Of a DNA stretch of 46,588 nucleotides, positions 17,948-26,329 are shown one piece after another. Under the pieces are notes generated by a model. That model made no database searches, was not told where the DNA came from, and was given only the letters and a program-made list of their open reading frames with translations. The DNA is from Chloroflexota bacterium (GTDB taxonomy: Bacteria > Chloroflexota > Anaerolineae > CG2-30-64-16), in assembly GCA_016876015.1 (NCBI GenBank), contig VGOD01000019.1, positions 1-46,588 of the forward strand. The letters run 5' to 3'. Position 1 is the first letter of the stretch. Each line of letters starts with the position of its first letter. The translations under genes were made by a program, and so were the position numbers.

Positions 17948-18880
17948 ATGGCGACTCGACGGCCGTCCCCTGACGAGAGCGAACGCTGCCACGGCATCCT
18001 GAACCTGGACAAGCCGCGCGACTGGACCTCGCACGACGTGGTGGCAAAGGTGCGCAGAATCCTGGGTCAGCGCAGCGTGGGGCACGCGGGTACGCTCGAT
18101 CCGTTGGCCACGGGTGTGTTGCTGGTCTGCGTAGGACGCGCCACGCGCGTCGCCGAGTACCTGATGGCCGGCCAGAAGGTCTACCGGGCGGTCGCGCGGC
18201 TGGGGGCGACGACGACGACCTACGACAGCCAGGGGGAGCTGATCGCTGAGGCGCGCATACCGAAGCTCTCACGGCAAGATGTGTTAGCTGCGCTGGCGCG
18301 CTATGTGGGCGATATCCAACAGACGCCGCCAGCCTACTCGGCCGTGAAACAGGACGGCGTGCCTGCCTATCGCAAGGCCCGCAAGGGGGAAACGGTCGAG
18401 CTGGCCCCGCGGCCGGTCACGATCCACCGCATTGATCTGCTGAGCTGGTCCGCGCCGCACCTGACGATCGAGGTGACATGCAGCCCTGGCACCTACATCC
18501 GCAGTCTGGTTCACGACCTGGGCCAGGATTTCGGCTGCGGCGCGATCTTGATTCAGCTCACGCGGCTGCGCAGCGGCCAATTCAGCCTGGAAGATGCGAT
18601 TGACCTGGATGATCTTGCGGCGGCCGCCCAGTCAGGCCAGGTTGAGCGCGTCTTGCAGCCGCTCGAGGCGGCCTTGGGCGATCTGGAGCGCGTGGATGTG
18701 GACGCCGAGGCGGTCGGCAGGCTGGCTGTGGGTCAGCCGATCGCGTGCCCAACGCCGCCAACGACCAGCGCCGGCTATGCCCGGACGAGCGATGGCGTCG
18801 TAGCAGCGATCCTGACCTATGACGGCGGCCGCCAGCAGTGGCGGCCAAACAAGGTGTTCGTGGCGGATGATAGAGGTTGA
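17948..18880 (+). CDS. truB: tRNA pseudouridine(55) synthase
   Basis: TruB converts U55 of the tRNA T-loop to pseudouridine and helps tRNA fold. The 310-aa protein has the motif I helix GILNLDKPRDWTSHDVV (residues 16-32), the catalytic motif VGHAGTLDPLATG with D51 as nucleophile, the conserved YRA and SAVK stretches, and the arginine-containing CSPGTYIRSLVHDLG. The C-terminal PUA-like part is short. The ATG lies three bases after the nrnA stop with AGAGGT upstream. It ends the operon; ribF, often next, is not here. Confidence 0.96.
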   Translation: MATRRPSPDESERCHGILNLDKPRDWTSHDVVAKVRRILGQRSVGHAGTLDPLATGVLLVCVGRATRVAEYLMAGQKVYRAVARLGATTTTYDSQGELIAEARIPKLSRQDVLAALARYVGDIQQTPPAYSAVKQDGVPAYRKARKGETVELAPRPVTIHRIDLLSWSAPHLTIEVTCSPGTYIRSLVHDLGQDFGCGAILIQLTRLRSGQFSLEDAIDLDDLAAAAQSGQVERVLQPLEAALGDLERVDVDAEAVGRLAVGQPIACPTPPTTSAGYARTSDGVVAAILTYDGGRQQWRPNKVFVADDRG

Positions 18881-18929
18881 GCACAGCAGGTCGGCCGTGA
18901 CCGCATAGCCTGCTCGGCGCCTGGGTCTC

Positions 18930-20357
18930 CTACGGCGCGCGCACGATCCAGGTAGCAGGCCGCTGGCCGCCGACGTAGATCAGCCGTAGATCGCGCACAT
19001 TCGTGCCGCGCACGCCGGTATAGATCAGGTCGCCCAGCGCCCCCAACACGCCATGCGAGTTGTGGTTGGCGAGCTCCTGGCCGATGTCGAGCCCCGCGGC
19101 CTGCGCCCGCAGCACCGTATCGCCATCCACGATCCCGCCGGCCGCATCCGTGGGGCCGTCAGTGCCCTCCGAATCCACCGATGCGACCACGCTGTGCGGG
19201 CTGCCGGCGATGCGGGTCGCTGCGGCCAGCGCGAACTCCTGGTTACGGCCCCCTGTCCCGGTCGCGTCGCCGACCGTCACCACCAGCTCGCCCCCGCAGA
19301 TGAGCATACACGGCGGCGACGCGGGCTGGCCCAGGTGTTCCACCTCGGATGCGACATGACCCAGCGCCTCGCCGATGGGCCGCGCTTCCACATCATTCAG
19401 GCTAGACGCCAGGATGACCGCGGTCAAACCCAGCGCCTCGGATCGGCGCCGGGCAGCCTCCAGCATCGCTTCTGGCCCCATCACGCGAAAGTAATAGTGC
19501 GGCTTGCCCGCCGTCTCCTCGGGCCGCAAGTGACCATACCGGGGATCGGCCGCGGTCAAGAACGCGCGCACCGACTCAGGCACGCGGTCCCAGCAGCGAT
19601 GGGCGTGCAGCACCTCTCTCGCCGCGCGATAGCCGCCGTCGCCGTATTTCGGCGCCTCGTACTGGTGCACCCGCAGCCCTGGCGGCGTCTCGGAGGTGAG
19701 CAGTTGGATGGCGGTCGCCTCTCCCACATAGCGGGCGTGCCGGCTGTGCAGCACCACCAACTGGTTCCGCACGGCGTTGGCGACCGGCATGGCCGCGCCG
19801 CACTCGAAGTAGAGGAGCCGATAGACCGCTTGCAGGTCCGCCAGGCTGATGCCGGGCGCGGGCAGCGCGGTCAACGCAGTGGCGCCGCCCGAATGGCACA
19901 TGAAGACGATGTCCTCGCGCCGCGCCCGCCGCATGATCTCCACGATCCGCCGGGCGCCGGCCACGCTGTCTGCATCGGGGAGGGGATGGCCGGCAAGGGT
20001 GACGGCGATCCGCTTCAGGCGCACGCTGTCGCCCTTCTTAGCATTGAGGTGCCCCTCGGCGATGCGGTCGCCGAGCACATCTTCCAGCGCCTCGGCCTCA
20101 CGCTGGGCCGCCTTGCCGCCGCCCACCACGTAGATCTTTCCAATGGCAGAGAGGTCGAACTCAAGAGGCGGCTGGCCGGGCGGGTCTGAGAGGTCGGGAT
20201 GTCCCACGCACAACCGGCCATCTTCGATGCGCACCATCTTGCGCACGCTGTGATATGGATCGGGCGCGGCCAAAGCTGTCTCCAGTACATCGAGAACGAC
20301 GCCGCGGCCGGCCGTGTTGCCGTGCTCCAGCAATTCCTCGCGGTTGACGATGATCAC
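18930..20357 (-). CDS. gckA: Glycerate 2-kinase, type II (GckA/TtuD, MOFRL family)
   Basis: The enzyme phosphorylates D-glycerate, normally to 2-phosphoglycerate, linking glyoxylate, serine or hydroxypyruvate metabolism to glycolysis. The 475-aa protein has the DUF4147 N-terminal domain (GKIYVVGGGKAA, about residues 80-90; CHSGGATALTALP) and the C-terminal MOFRL domain (GTGGRNQEFALAAA, then DGPTDAAGGIVDG). I chose the GTG at 20357, with GGGAG seven bases upstream. A longer reading frame would overlap bacterioferritin and includes the bfr terminator. It is transcribed on the opposite strand from truB, and an apparent terminator separates it from bfr. I see no convincing promoter. Confidence 0.9.
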   Translation of the reverse strand: MIIVNREELLEHGNTAGRGVVLDVLETALAAPDPYHSVRKMVRIEDGRLCVGHPDLSDPPGQPPLEFDLSAIGKIYVVGGGKAAQREAEALEDVLGDRIAEGHLNAKKGDSVRLKRIAVTLAGHPLPDADSVAGARRIVEIMRRARREDIVFMCHSGGATALTALPAPGISLADLQAVYRLLYFECGAAMPVANAVRNQLVVLHSRHARYVGEATAIQLLTSETPPGLRVHQYEAPKYGDGGYRAAREVLHAHRCWDRVPESVRAFLTAADPRYGHLRPEETAGKPHYYFRVMGPEAMLEAARRRSEALGLTAVILASSLNDVEARPIGEALGHVASEVEHLGQPASPPCMLICGGELVVTVGDATGTGGRNQEFALAAATRIAGSPHSVVASVDSEGTDGPTDAAGGIVDGDTVLRAQAAGLDIGQELANHNSHGVLGALGDLIYTGVRGTNVRDLRLIYVGGQRPATWIVRAP

Positions 20358-20420
20358 GCAGAGGCTCCCACAGATGAGCAGATCACTCGGAGGCTCTGGC
20401 CGACAGGCGACGAGCATGTG

Positions 20421-20453
20421 AAAAAGGGCCAGCCGCCCCCTGGCGACCAGCCC
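20421..20453 (-). terminator. Rho-independent terminator after bfr
   Basis: On the minus strand a 12-bp stem (20453-20442 with 20437-20426, three G-U pairs) closes a 4-base loop and is followed directly by TTTTT (20425-20421). It is the clearest terminator in the window and ends the glnS-bfr transcript before gckA. Confidence 0.8.
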
Positions 20454-20487
20454 TCCTCGCCCCCGATTGTCCCGTTTCCGTGGCCGG

Positions 20488-20955
20488 TCAGTCCACCTGT
20501 TCGACCAGGTAGTTCTGGATTCCCATCTGCTCGATCTGGTCGAGCTGGGATTCCAGCCAATCAATGTGGTCCTCTTCGTCGTGGAGGATCGCATCGAGCA
20601 GATCGCGCGTGCCATTGTCGCCGAGCTGCACTGCGAGCGCGATGCCATCGTTGTAGGCTTTGACCGCGCCCGCCTCGGCCGTCCAGTCGTTCTTGAGCTG
20701 CGTCGCTACATCTCCGCCGATGTGAATGGCTTTCAGCATGCTGACGATAGGCTTGCCTTCCAGGAACAGCAGGCGGCCGATCAGCTTTTCGGCGTGCTTC
20801 ATCTCCTCGATGGCGCGCTTCTCGATGGCCTCGTGCAGCTTCCCATAGCCCCAATCGGTGCACATCTCCGAATGCACCATGTACTGATTGATCGCCGTCA
20901 GCTCATCGGCGAGCAGCGCGTTGAGTTGGTCAATGATCTGTGCGTGGCCCTTCAT
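20488..20955 (-). CDS. bfr: Bacterioferritin
   Basis: Bacterioferritin stores iron as a mineral in a 24-mer shell, with heme at the dimer interfaces. The 155-aa protein has all ferroxidase ligands: E18, E51, H54, E94, E127 and H130. It also has M52, the heme ligand, in EEMKHAEKL. Length is typical. The ATG overlaps the glnS stop as ATGA, and its ribosome site (AAAGGAG) lies inside the last glnS codons, so synthesis is coupled to GlnRS, an unexpected partner. No Bfd-type ferredoxin gene is adjacent. Confidence 0.96.
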   Translation of the reverse strand: MKGHAQIIDQLNALLADELTAINQYMVHSEMCTDWGYGKLHEAIEKRAIEEMKHAEKLIGRLLFLEGKPIVSMLKAIHIGGDVATQLKNDWTAEAGAVKAYNDGIALAVQLGDNGTRDLLDAILHDEEDHIDWLESQLDQIEQMGIQNYLVEQVD

Positions 20956-22652
20956 GGTGTTCTCCTTTCTTGTCCCTTGTTCTCCATCTTTGCCCAGGTA
21001 TCGCGCAGACCGACTGTGCGGTTGAAGACCAGTCTTTGCGCGGTGGAATCGGGATCAACACAGAAGTAACCCTGGCGCAGGAACTGCACCCGCGCGCCAG
21101 GCGATGCCGTCGCCAGACTCGGCTCGACCTTGCAGCCGGAGAGCGTCTCCAGCGAATTGGGGTTCAGATTCGCCAGCCAGTCCTCTCCTTCGGGAACATC
21201 GGCAGGATCAGGCTTGGCGAACAGATTGTCGTACAGGCGCACTTCCGCATCGAACGCGTGCGCTGCTGACACCCAGTGTAACGTGCCCTTGATGATGCGG
21301 CCGTCTGGCGTCACGCCGCTGCGCGAGGCAGGATCATAGGTGCAACGCAGCTCCACCACCTGACCAACCGCGTCTTTGATCGCTTCCCTGACCTTGATGT
21401 AGTAGGCGTGCTTGAGACGCACCTCGCGGCCGGGCGCCAGGCGGAACCAGCCCTTCGGCGGCTGCTCGCGGAAGTCTTCCTGCTCGACGTAGAGCACGGC
21501 TGAGAAGGGCAACATGCGTGCGCCGGCGGCTGGATCCTCGGGGTTGTTCACCGCCTCGACTTCTTCGACCTGACCGGCAGGATAGTTCTCGATCACCACT
21601 CGCAGCGGCTTGAGGATGCCCATGACGCGTGGGGCGCGTTTGTTGAGGTCCTCGCGCAGACAGTGCTCCAACAGCCCGAGGCTGATGATGCTATTGGCCT
21701 TTGCAATGCCGATCCGGTCGCAGAAGTCCACGATCGCCTCGGGCGTGTAGCCGCGACGCCGCAAACCAGACAGAGTCGGCATCCGGGGGTCATCCCAGCC
21801 AGCCACATATCCGCCATCCACCAGTCGTTTCAGATAGCGCTTGCTGAGCATGGTGTAGGTGAGCATGAGCCGCGCGAACTCGATTTGCCTGGGACGATAG
21901 ATATCCAACGCCTCGAGAAACCAGTCGTAGAGCGGCCGGTGATCTTCATACGCCAGGTCGCACAGCGAATGAGTGATCCCCTCGATGGAATCGCTCTGGC
22001 CATGCGCGAAATCGTACATCGGGTAGATGCACCACCGATCGCCGGTCCTGTGGTGCTCGGCGTGCAGGATGCGATACATCACGGGGTCGCGCATGTTGAA
22101 GTTGGGATGGGCCATGTCAATCTTGGCCCGCAACACGCGCGCGCCGTCAGGAAACTCGCCGTCGTGCATCCGCTGGAACAGATTCAGATTCTCCGCGACC
22201 GACCGGTTGCGATAAGGGCTCTCTTTGCCCGGTTCCGTCAAGGTCCCGCGAAACTCGCGCACCTCATCGGCGGTCAGATCATCTACGTAGGCTTTGCCTG
22301 CCTTGATCAACTGCACCGCGAACTCATAAAGCTGCTCGAAGTAGTCAGAGGCGTAGAACTCCCGCTCTTCCCAGTCAAACCCCAGCCAATGGATGTCCTG
22401 CTTCATCGCCTCGACGTATTCGGTGTCTTCCTTCACCGGGTTGGTGTCATCGTAGCGCAGATTGCACTTGCCGCCGAAATCGCGCGCGATGCCGAAGTCA
22501 ATGCAGATCGCCTTGGCGTGGCCGACATGCAGATAGCCGTTTGGCTCCGGAGGAAAGCGCGTATGCACGCGATCGAAGCGACCTGTGCGCAGATCTTCCT
22601 CGATAGCCGCTCGAATGAAGTCACGCGGGGCGGCGCTTTCATCAATGGGCAT
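20952..22652 (-). CDS. glnS: Glutamine--tRNA ligase
   Basis: GlnRS charges tRNA-Gln directly with glutamine. The 566-aa class I enzyme has the HIGH-type motif [14 protein letters not shown] (36-48), the KMSKS-type motif MLSKRYL, and the two C-terminal anticodon-binding beta-barrels. It has [12 protein letters not shown] and YDDTNP as in GlnRS rather than GluRS. Direct GlnRS is patchily distributed in bacteria (others use GatCAB), so horizontal origin is plausible. AAGGAGTT precedes the ATG and a promoter lies at 22692-22720. A tRNA-Gln gene is transcribed divergently 147 bases away, and bfr overlaps its 3' end. Confidence 0.97.
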   Translation of the reverse strand: MPIDESAAPRDFIRAAIEEDLRTGRFDRVHTRFPPEPNGYLHVGHAKAICIDFGIARDFGGKCNLRYDDTNPVKEDTEYVEAMKQDIHWLGFDWEEREFYASDYFEQLYEFAVQLIKAGKAYVDDLTADEVREFRGTLTEPGKESPYRNRSVAENLNLFQRMHDGEFPDGARVLRAKIDMAHPNFNMRDPVMYRILHAEHHRTGDRWCIYPMYDFAHGQSDSIEGITHSLCDLAYEDHRPLYDWFLEALDIYRPRQIEFARLMLTYTMLSKRYLKRLVDGGYVAGWDDPRMPTLSGLRRRGYTPEAIVDFCDRIGIAKANSIISLGLLEHCLREDLNKRAPRVMGILKPLRVVIENYPAGQVEEVEAVNNPEDPAAGARMLPFSAVLYVEQEDFREQPPKGWFRLAPGREVRLKHAYYIKVREAIKDAVGQVVELRCTYDPASRSGVTPDGRIIKGTLHWVSAAHAFDAEVRLYDNLFAKPDPADVPEGEDWLANLNPNSLETLSGCKVEPSLATASPGARVQFLRQGYFCVDPDSTAQRLVFNRTVGLRDTWAKMENKGQERRTP

Positions 22653-22691
22653 CTGTCCAACTCCTTCGAAACAGGTTCTTATCGGCTGTCC

Positions 22692-22720
22692 ATTCTAACA
22701 CGAAGGGACCACCGGCGCAA
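22692..22720 (-). promoter_or_regulatory. Promoter of glnS-bfr
   Basis: On the minus strand TTGCGC (22720-22715), 17-base spacer, TAGAAT (22697-22692). It is back to back with the tRNA-Gln promoter about 40 bases away and uses almost the same hexamers. Confidence 0.65.
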
Positions 22721-22760
22721 AAACCCTGGCCTGAAGGCTTGATGAGCGCGCCTGTCTGAC

Positions 22761-22789
22761 TTGCACAAAGCGCCAGACCGTGGTAGAAT
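22761..22789 (+). promoter_or_regulatory. Promoter of tRNA-Gln
   Basis: TTGCAC (22761-22766), 17-base spacer, TAGAAT (22784-22789), with a TGn extended -10 at 22782-22783. Transcription would start only a few bases before the mature tRNA at 22800. Confidence 0.7.
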
Positions 22790-22799
22790 CAGAGCACAT

Positions 22800-22871
22800 T
22801 CGGGGATAGTTTAACTGGCAGAACGTCTGACTCTGGATCAGATAGTCGGGGTTCGAATCCCTGTCCCCGAG
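22800..22871 (+). tRNA. tRNA-Gln (anticodon CTG)
   Basis: A full cloverleaf can be drawn. The acceptor stem is TCGGGGA (22800-22806) with TCCCCGA (22864-22870) and discriminator G at 22871. The D-arm contains TAGTTTAACTGGC. The anticodon stem TCTGA/TCAGA encloses CTCTGGA, so the anticodon is CTG. The T-arm is CGGGG-TTCGAAT-CCCTG. U1-A72 is typical of tRNA-Gln and favours GlnRS recognition. CCA is not encoded. It lies next to its cognate synthetase gene. Confidence 0.93.
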
Positions 22872-22872
22872 T

Positions 22873-22894
22873 CTGCGCTGCAGGACCGGCGCAG
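22873..22894. terminator. Hairpin between tRNA-Gln and sdhB
   Basis: CTGCGC (22873-22878) and GCGCAG (22889-22894) form a stem with a 10-base loop in the short gap between the plus-strand tRNA and the minus-strand sdhB stop. No T-run is present; it may help end both transcripts. Confidence 0.35.
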
Positions 22895-22902
22895 CCGTCC
22901 CT

Positions 22903-23601
22903 TCATCCTATCCCCACCAGCATCGCCTTTTTCACCTCGCCAATCGCCCTGGTCACATCAATCTCTCGCGGGCACGCTTCCACGCAGTTATAGATCGTGC
23001 GACACCGCCAGACCCCGTCGCCATCGCTGAGGATGGCCAGTCGCACCTGCGCGCCGCGATCGCGATCGTCGAAGATGAAACGGTGCGCCTGGACGATTGC
23101 CGCGGGGCCGTAGTAGCTGTCGCTGGCCCAAAAACTGGGACAGGAAGTCGTACACGCGGCGCACAGGATACACTTGGTTGTGTCATCGAAACGCGCGCGC
23201 GCTTCTGGGCTTTGCAGGCGCTCGGCGAACGGCGGCTCTTCATCGTTGATGAGAAACGGCTGGATCGCGCGGTACTTGGCGAAGAAAGGCTCCATGTCCA
23301 CGGTCAGGTCTTTGATGACCGGCAGACCGCGCAGCGGCTCGACCACGATATTCTTGCCCAGGTCCCGCACCAACACCTTGCAGGCCAGACGGTTGCGACC
23401 ATTGATGACCATGGCGTCGGAGCCGCAGATGCCGTGCGCGCAGGAGCGGCGGAAAGTCAACGTGCCGTCCTGCTGATCTTTGATCTGCGTCAGGCAATCG
23501 AGCACGCGATCGGTCGGCTGCGCATCCAGCCGATACTCGGCCCAATACGGCCTGCGGTCCTTTTCTGGGTTGAAACGACGGACTTTAACCTTGACTTTCA
23601 C
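22903..23601 (-). CDS. sdhB: Succinate dehydrogenase iron-sulfur subunit
   Basis: SdhB carries electrons from the flavin in SdhA to quinone at the membrane anchor. The 232-aa protein has the [2Fe-2S] ligands C54, C59 and C74, with Asp 62 in the fourth position as in E. coli SdhB. The [4Fe-4S] segment CILCAACTTSC lies at 144-154 and the [3Fe-4S] ligands are C200/C206/C210 (CRTIYNCVEACP). C154 and the last CxxxCP complete the cluster set. It is the last gene of the bc-sdh run, 19 bases after sdhA. Confidence 0.96.
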   Translation of the reverse strand: MKVKVKVRRFNPEKDRRPYWAEYRLDAQPTDRVLDCLTQIKDQQDGTLTFRRSCAHGICGSDAMVINGRNRLACKVLVRDLGKNIVVEPLRGLPVIKDLTVDMEPFFAKYRAIQPFLINDEEPPFAERLQSPEARARFDDTTKCILCAACTTSCPSFWASDSYYGPAAIVQAHRFIFDDRDRGAQVRLAILSDGDGVWRCRTIYNCVEACPREIDVTRAIGEVKKAMLVGIG

Positions 23602-23620
23602 GTTGTCCTCGGCTTCCTGA

Positions 23621-25414
23621 TCAATATACGCGCTTGGCCGGCGCGTAAAGGCCGAGCGTCACCGGCTTGTGCTCCAGACGGATCGAGCCGCCAGGCTCTT
23701 GCCAGGCCAACGAGTGGACGAGCCAGTCGTCATCATTGCGGTCCGGGTAGTCCTCGCGATAGTGCGCGCCGCGACTCTCTTTCCGCGCCAGCGCCGTGAC
23801 CGCGGTCGCCTCGGCCAGATCGAGCTGGCAACCGAGCTCCCACGCCTCCAGCAGCTCGGTGTTCCACCGCTGACCCTTGTCCATGATCGAGATGCGGTTG
23901 AAGCGGTCCTTCAACTCGCGCAGTTTGGCGACCGCCTCTTCCAACAGCCCGGCGGTGCGAAAGACGCCGACGTTGTCCATCATCAGGCTGCGCATTTCCT
24001 GACGGATATGGCTCACTGACTCGCGGCCCTGGCTGCTGCGGATACCCTCGAATAAGCCGCGCAGAGGAGCCTCGGGCTGGCGCGGCAATGCCGGCCAGGC
24101 TGCGGCCGCCGCGTAGCGCGCAGCATTCTGCCCGGCGCGGCGGCCAAAGACCAGGATGTCCACCAACGAGTTGGTCCCCAGCCGATTGGCGCCATGCACC
24201 GACACGCACGCGCACTCGCCGGCCGCGTAGAAGCCGGGCATGGGCGTGTTGGCGGCATCCACCACCACTTGCGCGTTGACATCGGTGGGGATGCCGCCCA
24301 TCGCGTAGTGCGCGGTCGGCTGAATCGGCATCGGCTGCTTGATCGGGTCTATCTGCATGTAGGTGTGGCAGAAATCGGAAATGTCGGGCAGCTTGGCGCG
24401 GATGTCGGCCGCCGTGATGCGCCGCGGCGTGCCATCGGGATTCATCGCGCCATCCTCCGCGAAATACTTGTTCACGACTTGCGGTCGCACATCCAGGTAG
24501 ACGTAGCCCTCGCCGTTGACGCCCCGCCCCGCGCGGATTTCCTGGTAGATCGCGCGTGAGACCACATCGCGCGAGGCCAGATCCTTGACGGTGGGCGCGT
24601 ACCTGGGCATGAAGCGCTCATCCTGGCCGTTGATCAACACCCCGCCCTCTCCGCGCACGCCCTCCGTCAGCAAGATGCCCAGCCCTTTGATGCCGGTCGG
24701 ATGGAATTGGTAGAACTCCATGTCTTCGAGGGGGATGCCGCGGCGATAGGCCACTGCCACCCCATCGCCCGTCAGCGAAAAGGCGTTGGAGGTGATCTTC
24801 CAAATCCGGCCAAAACCGCCGGTCGCGAAGATGGTCGCCTTGGCCTGGAACGTGTGCAACTCGCCGCTGTCAATGTCCACGGCCAGCACGCCGGCCGCCT
24901 GTCCCTGGTTGTTGATCAGCAGGTCTACCACCTGGAATTCGTCGTAGAACGTGACGTTGCGCTTGATGCACTGCTGGTATACCGTCTGCAGGATCATGTG
25001 ACCGGTGCGGTCCGCGGCATGACACGCGCGGCGCACCGGCTGCTTCGTGTCGTTGTTGGTGTGCCCGCCAAACGGTCGTTGGGCGATCCGGCCATCGGCC
25101 GTGCGGTCGAACGGCAACCCCATGTGCTCCAGCTCATAGACCAGCGGCACAGCCTCCTCGCAGAGCGCCTTGACCGCATCCTGATCAGCCAGATAGTCGG
25201 AGCCTTTGACGGTGTCGAAGATGTGCCACGCGGGGTGGTCCTCTTCCATGTTGCTCAGCGCCGCGCCGATGCCGCCCTGGGCCGTGCCGGTGTGCGAGCG
25301 GGTAGGATAGAGCTTGCTCAAGACGGCCGTCTTGGCCCCCCCCGAGGCGTACAGCGCGGCCATCAGCCCCGCGCCGCCTGCGCCGATGACGATGACGTCG
25401 TAGCGATGTAACAT
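23621..25414 (-). CDS. sdhA: Succinate dehydrogenase flavoprotein subunit
   Basis: SdhA oxidises succinate to fumarate at a covalently bound FAD on the cytoplasmic face of complex II. The 597-aa protein has the dinucleotide fold VIGAGGAGLMAA (10-20), the flavinylation site RSHTGTAQGG (H41), and the substrate region HPTGIKGLGILLTEGVRGEGG. The late QPTAHYAMGG and CACVSVHGANRLGTNSL segments are also intact. Length is normal. The ATG follows the sdhD stop by four bases. The conserved Arg/His active-site residues appear present, so it should be functional. Confidence 0.97.
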   Translation of the reverse strand: MLHRYDVIVIGAGGAGLMAALYASGGAKTAVLSKLYPTRSHTGTAQGGIGAALSNMEEDHPAWHIFDTVKGSDYLADQDAVKALCEEAVPLVYELEHMGLPFDRTADGRIAQRPFGGHTNNDTKQPVRRACHAADRTGHMILQTVYQQCIKRNVTFYDEFQVVDLLINNQGQAAGVLAVDIDSGELHTFQAKATIFATGGFGRIWKITSNAFSLTGDGVAVAYRRGIPLEDMEFYQFHPTGIKGLGILLTEGVRGEGGVLINGQDERFMPRYAPTVKDLASRDVVSRAIYQEIRAGRGVNGEGYVYLDVRPQVVNKYFAEDGAMNPDGTPRRITAADIRAKLPDISDFCHTYMQIDPIKQPMPIQPTAHYAMGGIPTDVNAQVVVDAANTPMPGFYAAGECACVSVHGANRLGTNSLVDILVFGRRAGQNAARYAAAAAWPALPRQPEAPLRGLFEGIRSSQGRESVSHIRQEMRSLMMDNVGVFRTAGLLEEAVAKLRELKDRFNRISIMDKGQRWNTELLEAWELGCQLDLAEATAVTALARKESRGAHYREDYPDRNDDDWLVHSLAWQEPGGSIRLEHKPVTLGLYAPAKRVY

Positions 25415-25418
25415 CTCA

Positions 25419-25883
25419 TCACCCCTGTGCCGGCCAGATCAGATAGATCGCCGCCATGAGCGCCAGGAGCCAGACGCCAAACAGCAGCGCCTTCACCCAC
25501 GACAGAAGCAGCGGATGCCGGATGTAGTCGGTGAGGATCATGCGCAGGCCGTTGGCGCCGTGCGTGGCCGCGATGGCGATGATCAGGAAGCTGTAGAACT
25601 GCCAGAACGGATTCGCGAAGTTCGGCGTCAACTCCACGGCCGCGTTGGAAACGTGAAACGAGATCGGAAAGAACGCCCACCGGATCTGCGCGCCGGCGTG
25701 CATGGCGCCGCCCTGCCCTCCCATCAGGTTGGCATAGACCAGGCTGAACGCGGCCAGCAACAGGAAGAGCACGCCGCTCACGCGGGTGAAGAACCACATG
25801 TATAACTCGAAGCCCGGCCGGAAACGGGCCGCAGGCTGGCCGTCAGCGCGCGCTTGCGAGACCAAAACCGTTTGCGTCGCCAT
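25419..25883 (-). CDS. sdhD: Succinate dehydrogenase membrane anchor subunit SdhD
   Basis: This 154-aa protein is one of two hydrophobic anchors holding SdhAB to the membrane and contributing to the quinone and heme b sites. Three spans are visible (about residues 27-52, 82-110 and 120-150). A conserved helix contains THGANGLRMILTDY, whose His is a candidate heme ligand. The ATG at 25883 has GGAGG seven bases upstream; a longer frame would overlap sdhC. It shares the HGxNGLR motif with SdhC. Naming C versus D follows gene order and is interchangeable. Confidence 0.88.
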   Translation of the reverse strand: MATQTVLVSQARADGQPAARFRPGFELYMWFFTRVSGVLFLLLAAFSLVYANLMGGQGGAMHAGAQIRWAFFPISFHVSNAAVELTPNFANPFWQFYSFLIIAIAATHGANGLRMILTDYIRHPLLLSWVKALLFGVWLLALMAAIYLIWPAQG

Positions 25884-25897
25884 AGCATCCTCCCCCC

Positions 25898-26293
25898 TCA
25901 TATCTTCGCGCTGGTCGCGATCAGCAGCGCCGGCAACAGAAACGAGGGCAGGAAGAGCGCCCACTGCACCCACATCGCCTCGCGGTGGAAACGATGCAGC
26001 GCCGGCCACATGTCCAAGACAATGATGCGCAGGCCATTCAGCCCATGCCAGAGCATGGCAAACAGCACGAAGATCTGCACCGGCTTCGACACATAGATGT
26101 CGGTCAGCCAGTTGGCCGCCGCGCTGGTGGGTCCGCCCTCGATGGCGTAAAGAAAGAAGCCGCCGAACAGGTGCAGCCCAACGAACAATACAATGCCGAT
26201 GCCGCTGATGCGATGCAGGAGCCAGGCCGCCATCGGCTGTCCCCCGCGATAGTTGAGCGCCTGCGGCAACGTCACACGCGCAAGTTTACTCAT
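25898..26293 (-). CDS. sdhC: Succinate dehydrogenase cytochrome b subunit SdhC
   Basis: The 131-aa protein is the first anchor of complex II. HRISGIGIVLFVGLHLFG (27-44) gives the first span and the typical SdhC His. A second span ends in LWHGLNGLRIIVLD, and a third is near the C-terminus. Both anchors with three spans each suggest the two-subunit type. It begins 36 bases after the cytochrome b/c gene, with GGAGAG upstream of the ATG, so complex II genes seem to be read from the complex III transcript. Confidence 0.9.
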   Translation of the reverse strand: MSKLARVTLPQALNYRGGQPMAAWLLHRISGIGIVLFVGLHLFGGFFLYAIEGGPTSAAANWLTDIYVSKPVQIFVLFAMLWHGLNGLRIIVLDMWPALHRFHREAMWVQWALFLPSFLLPALLIATSAKI

Positions 26294-26329
26294 GAGGAGT
26301 ACTCTCCTATCTCCCGCGTGGGCGCACCT

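Noticed and set aside
18887-18915. AGCAGG/CCTGCT hairpin between truB and gckA as a terminator
   Set aside because: The stem is six bases with a long loop and no T-run; too weak to call.
20358-20648. N-terminal extension of glycerate kinase to 572 residues
   Set aside because: It would overlap bfr and read through a strong terminator; a GTG with a good ribosome site at 20357 gives the normal family length.
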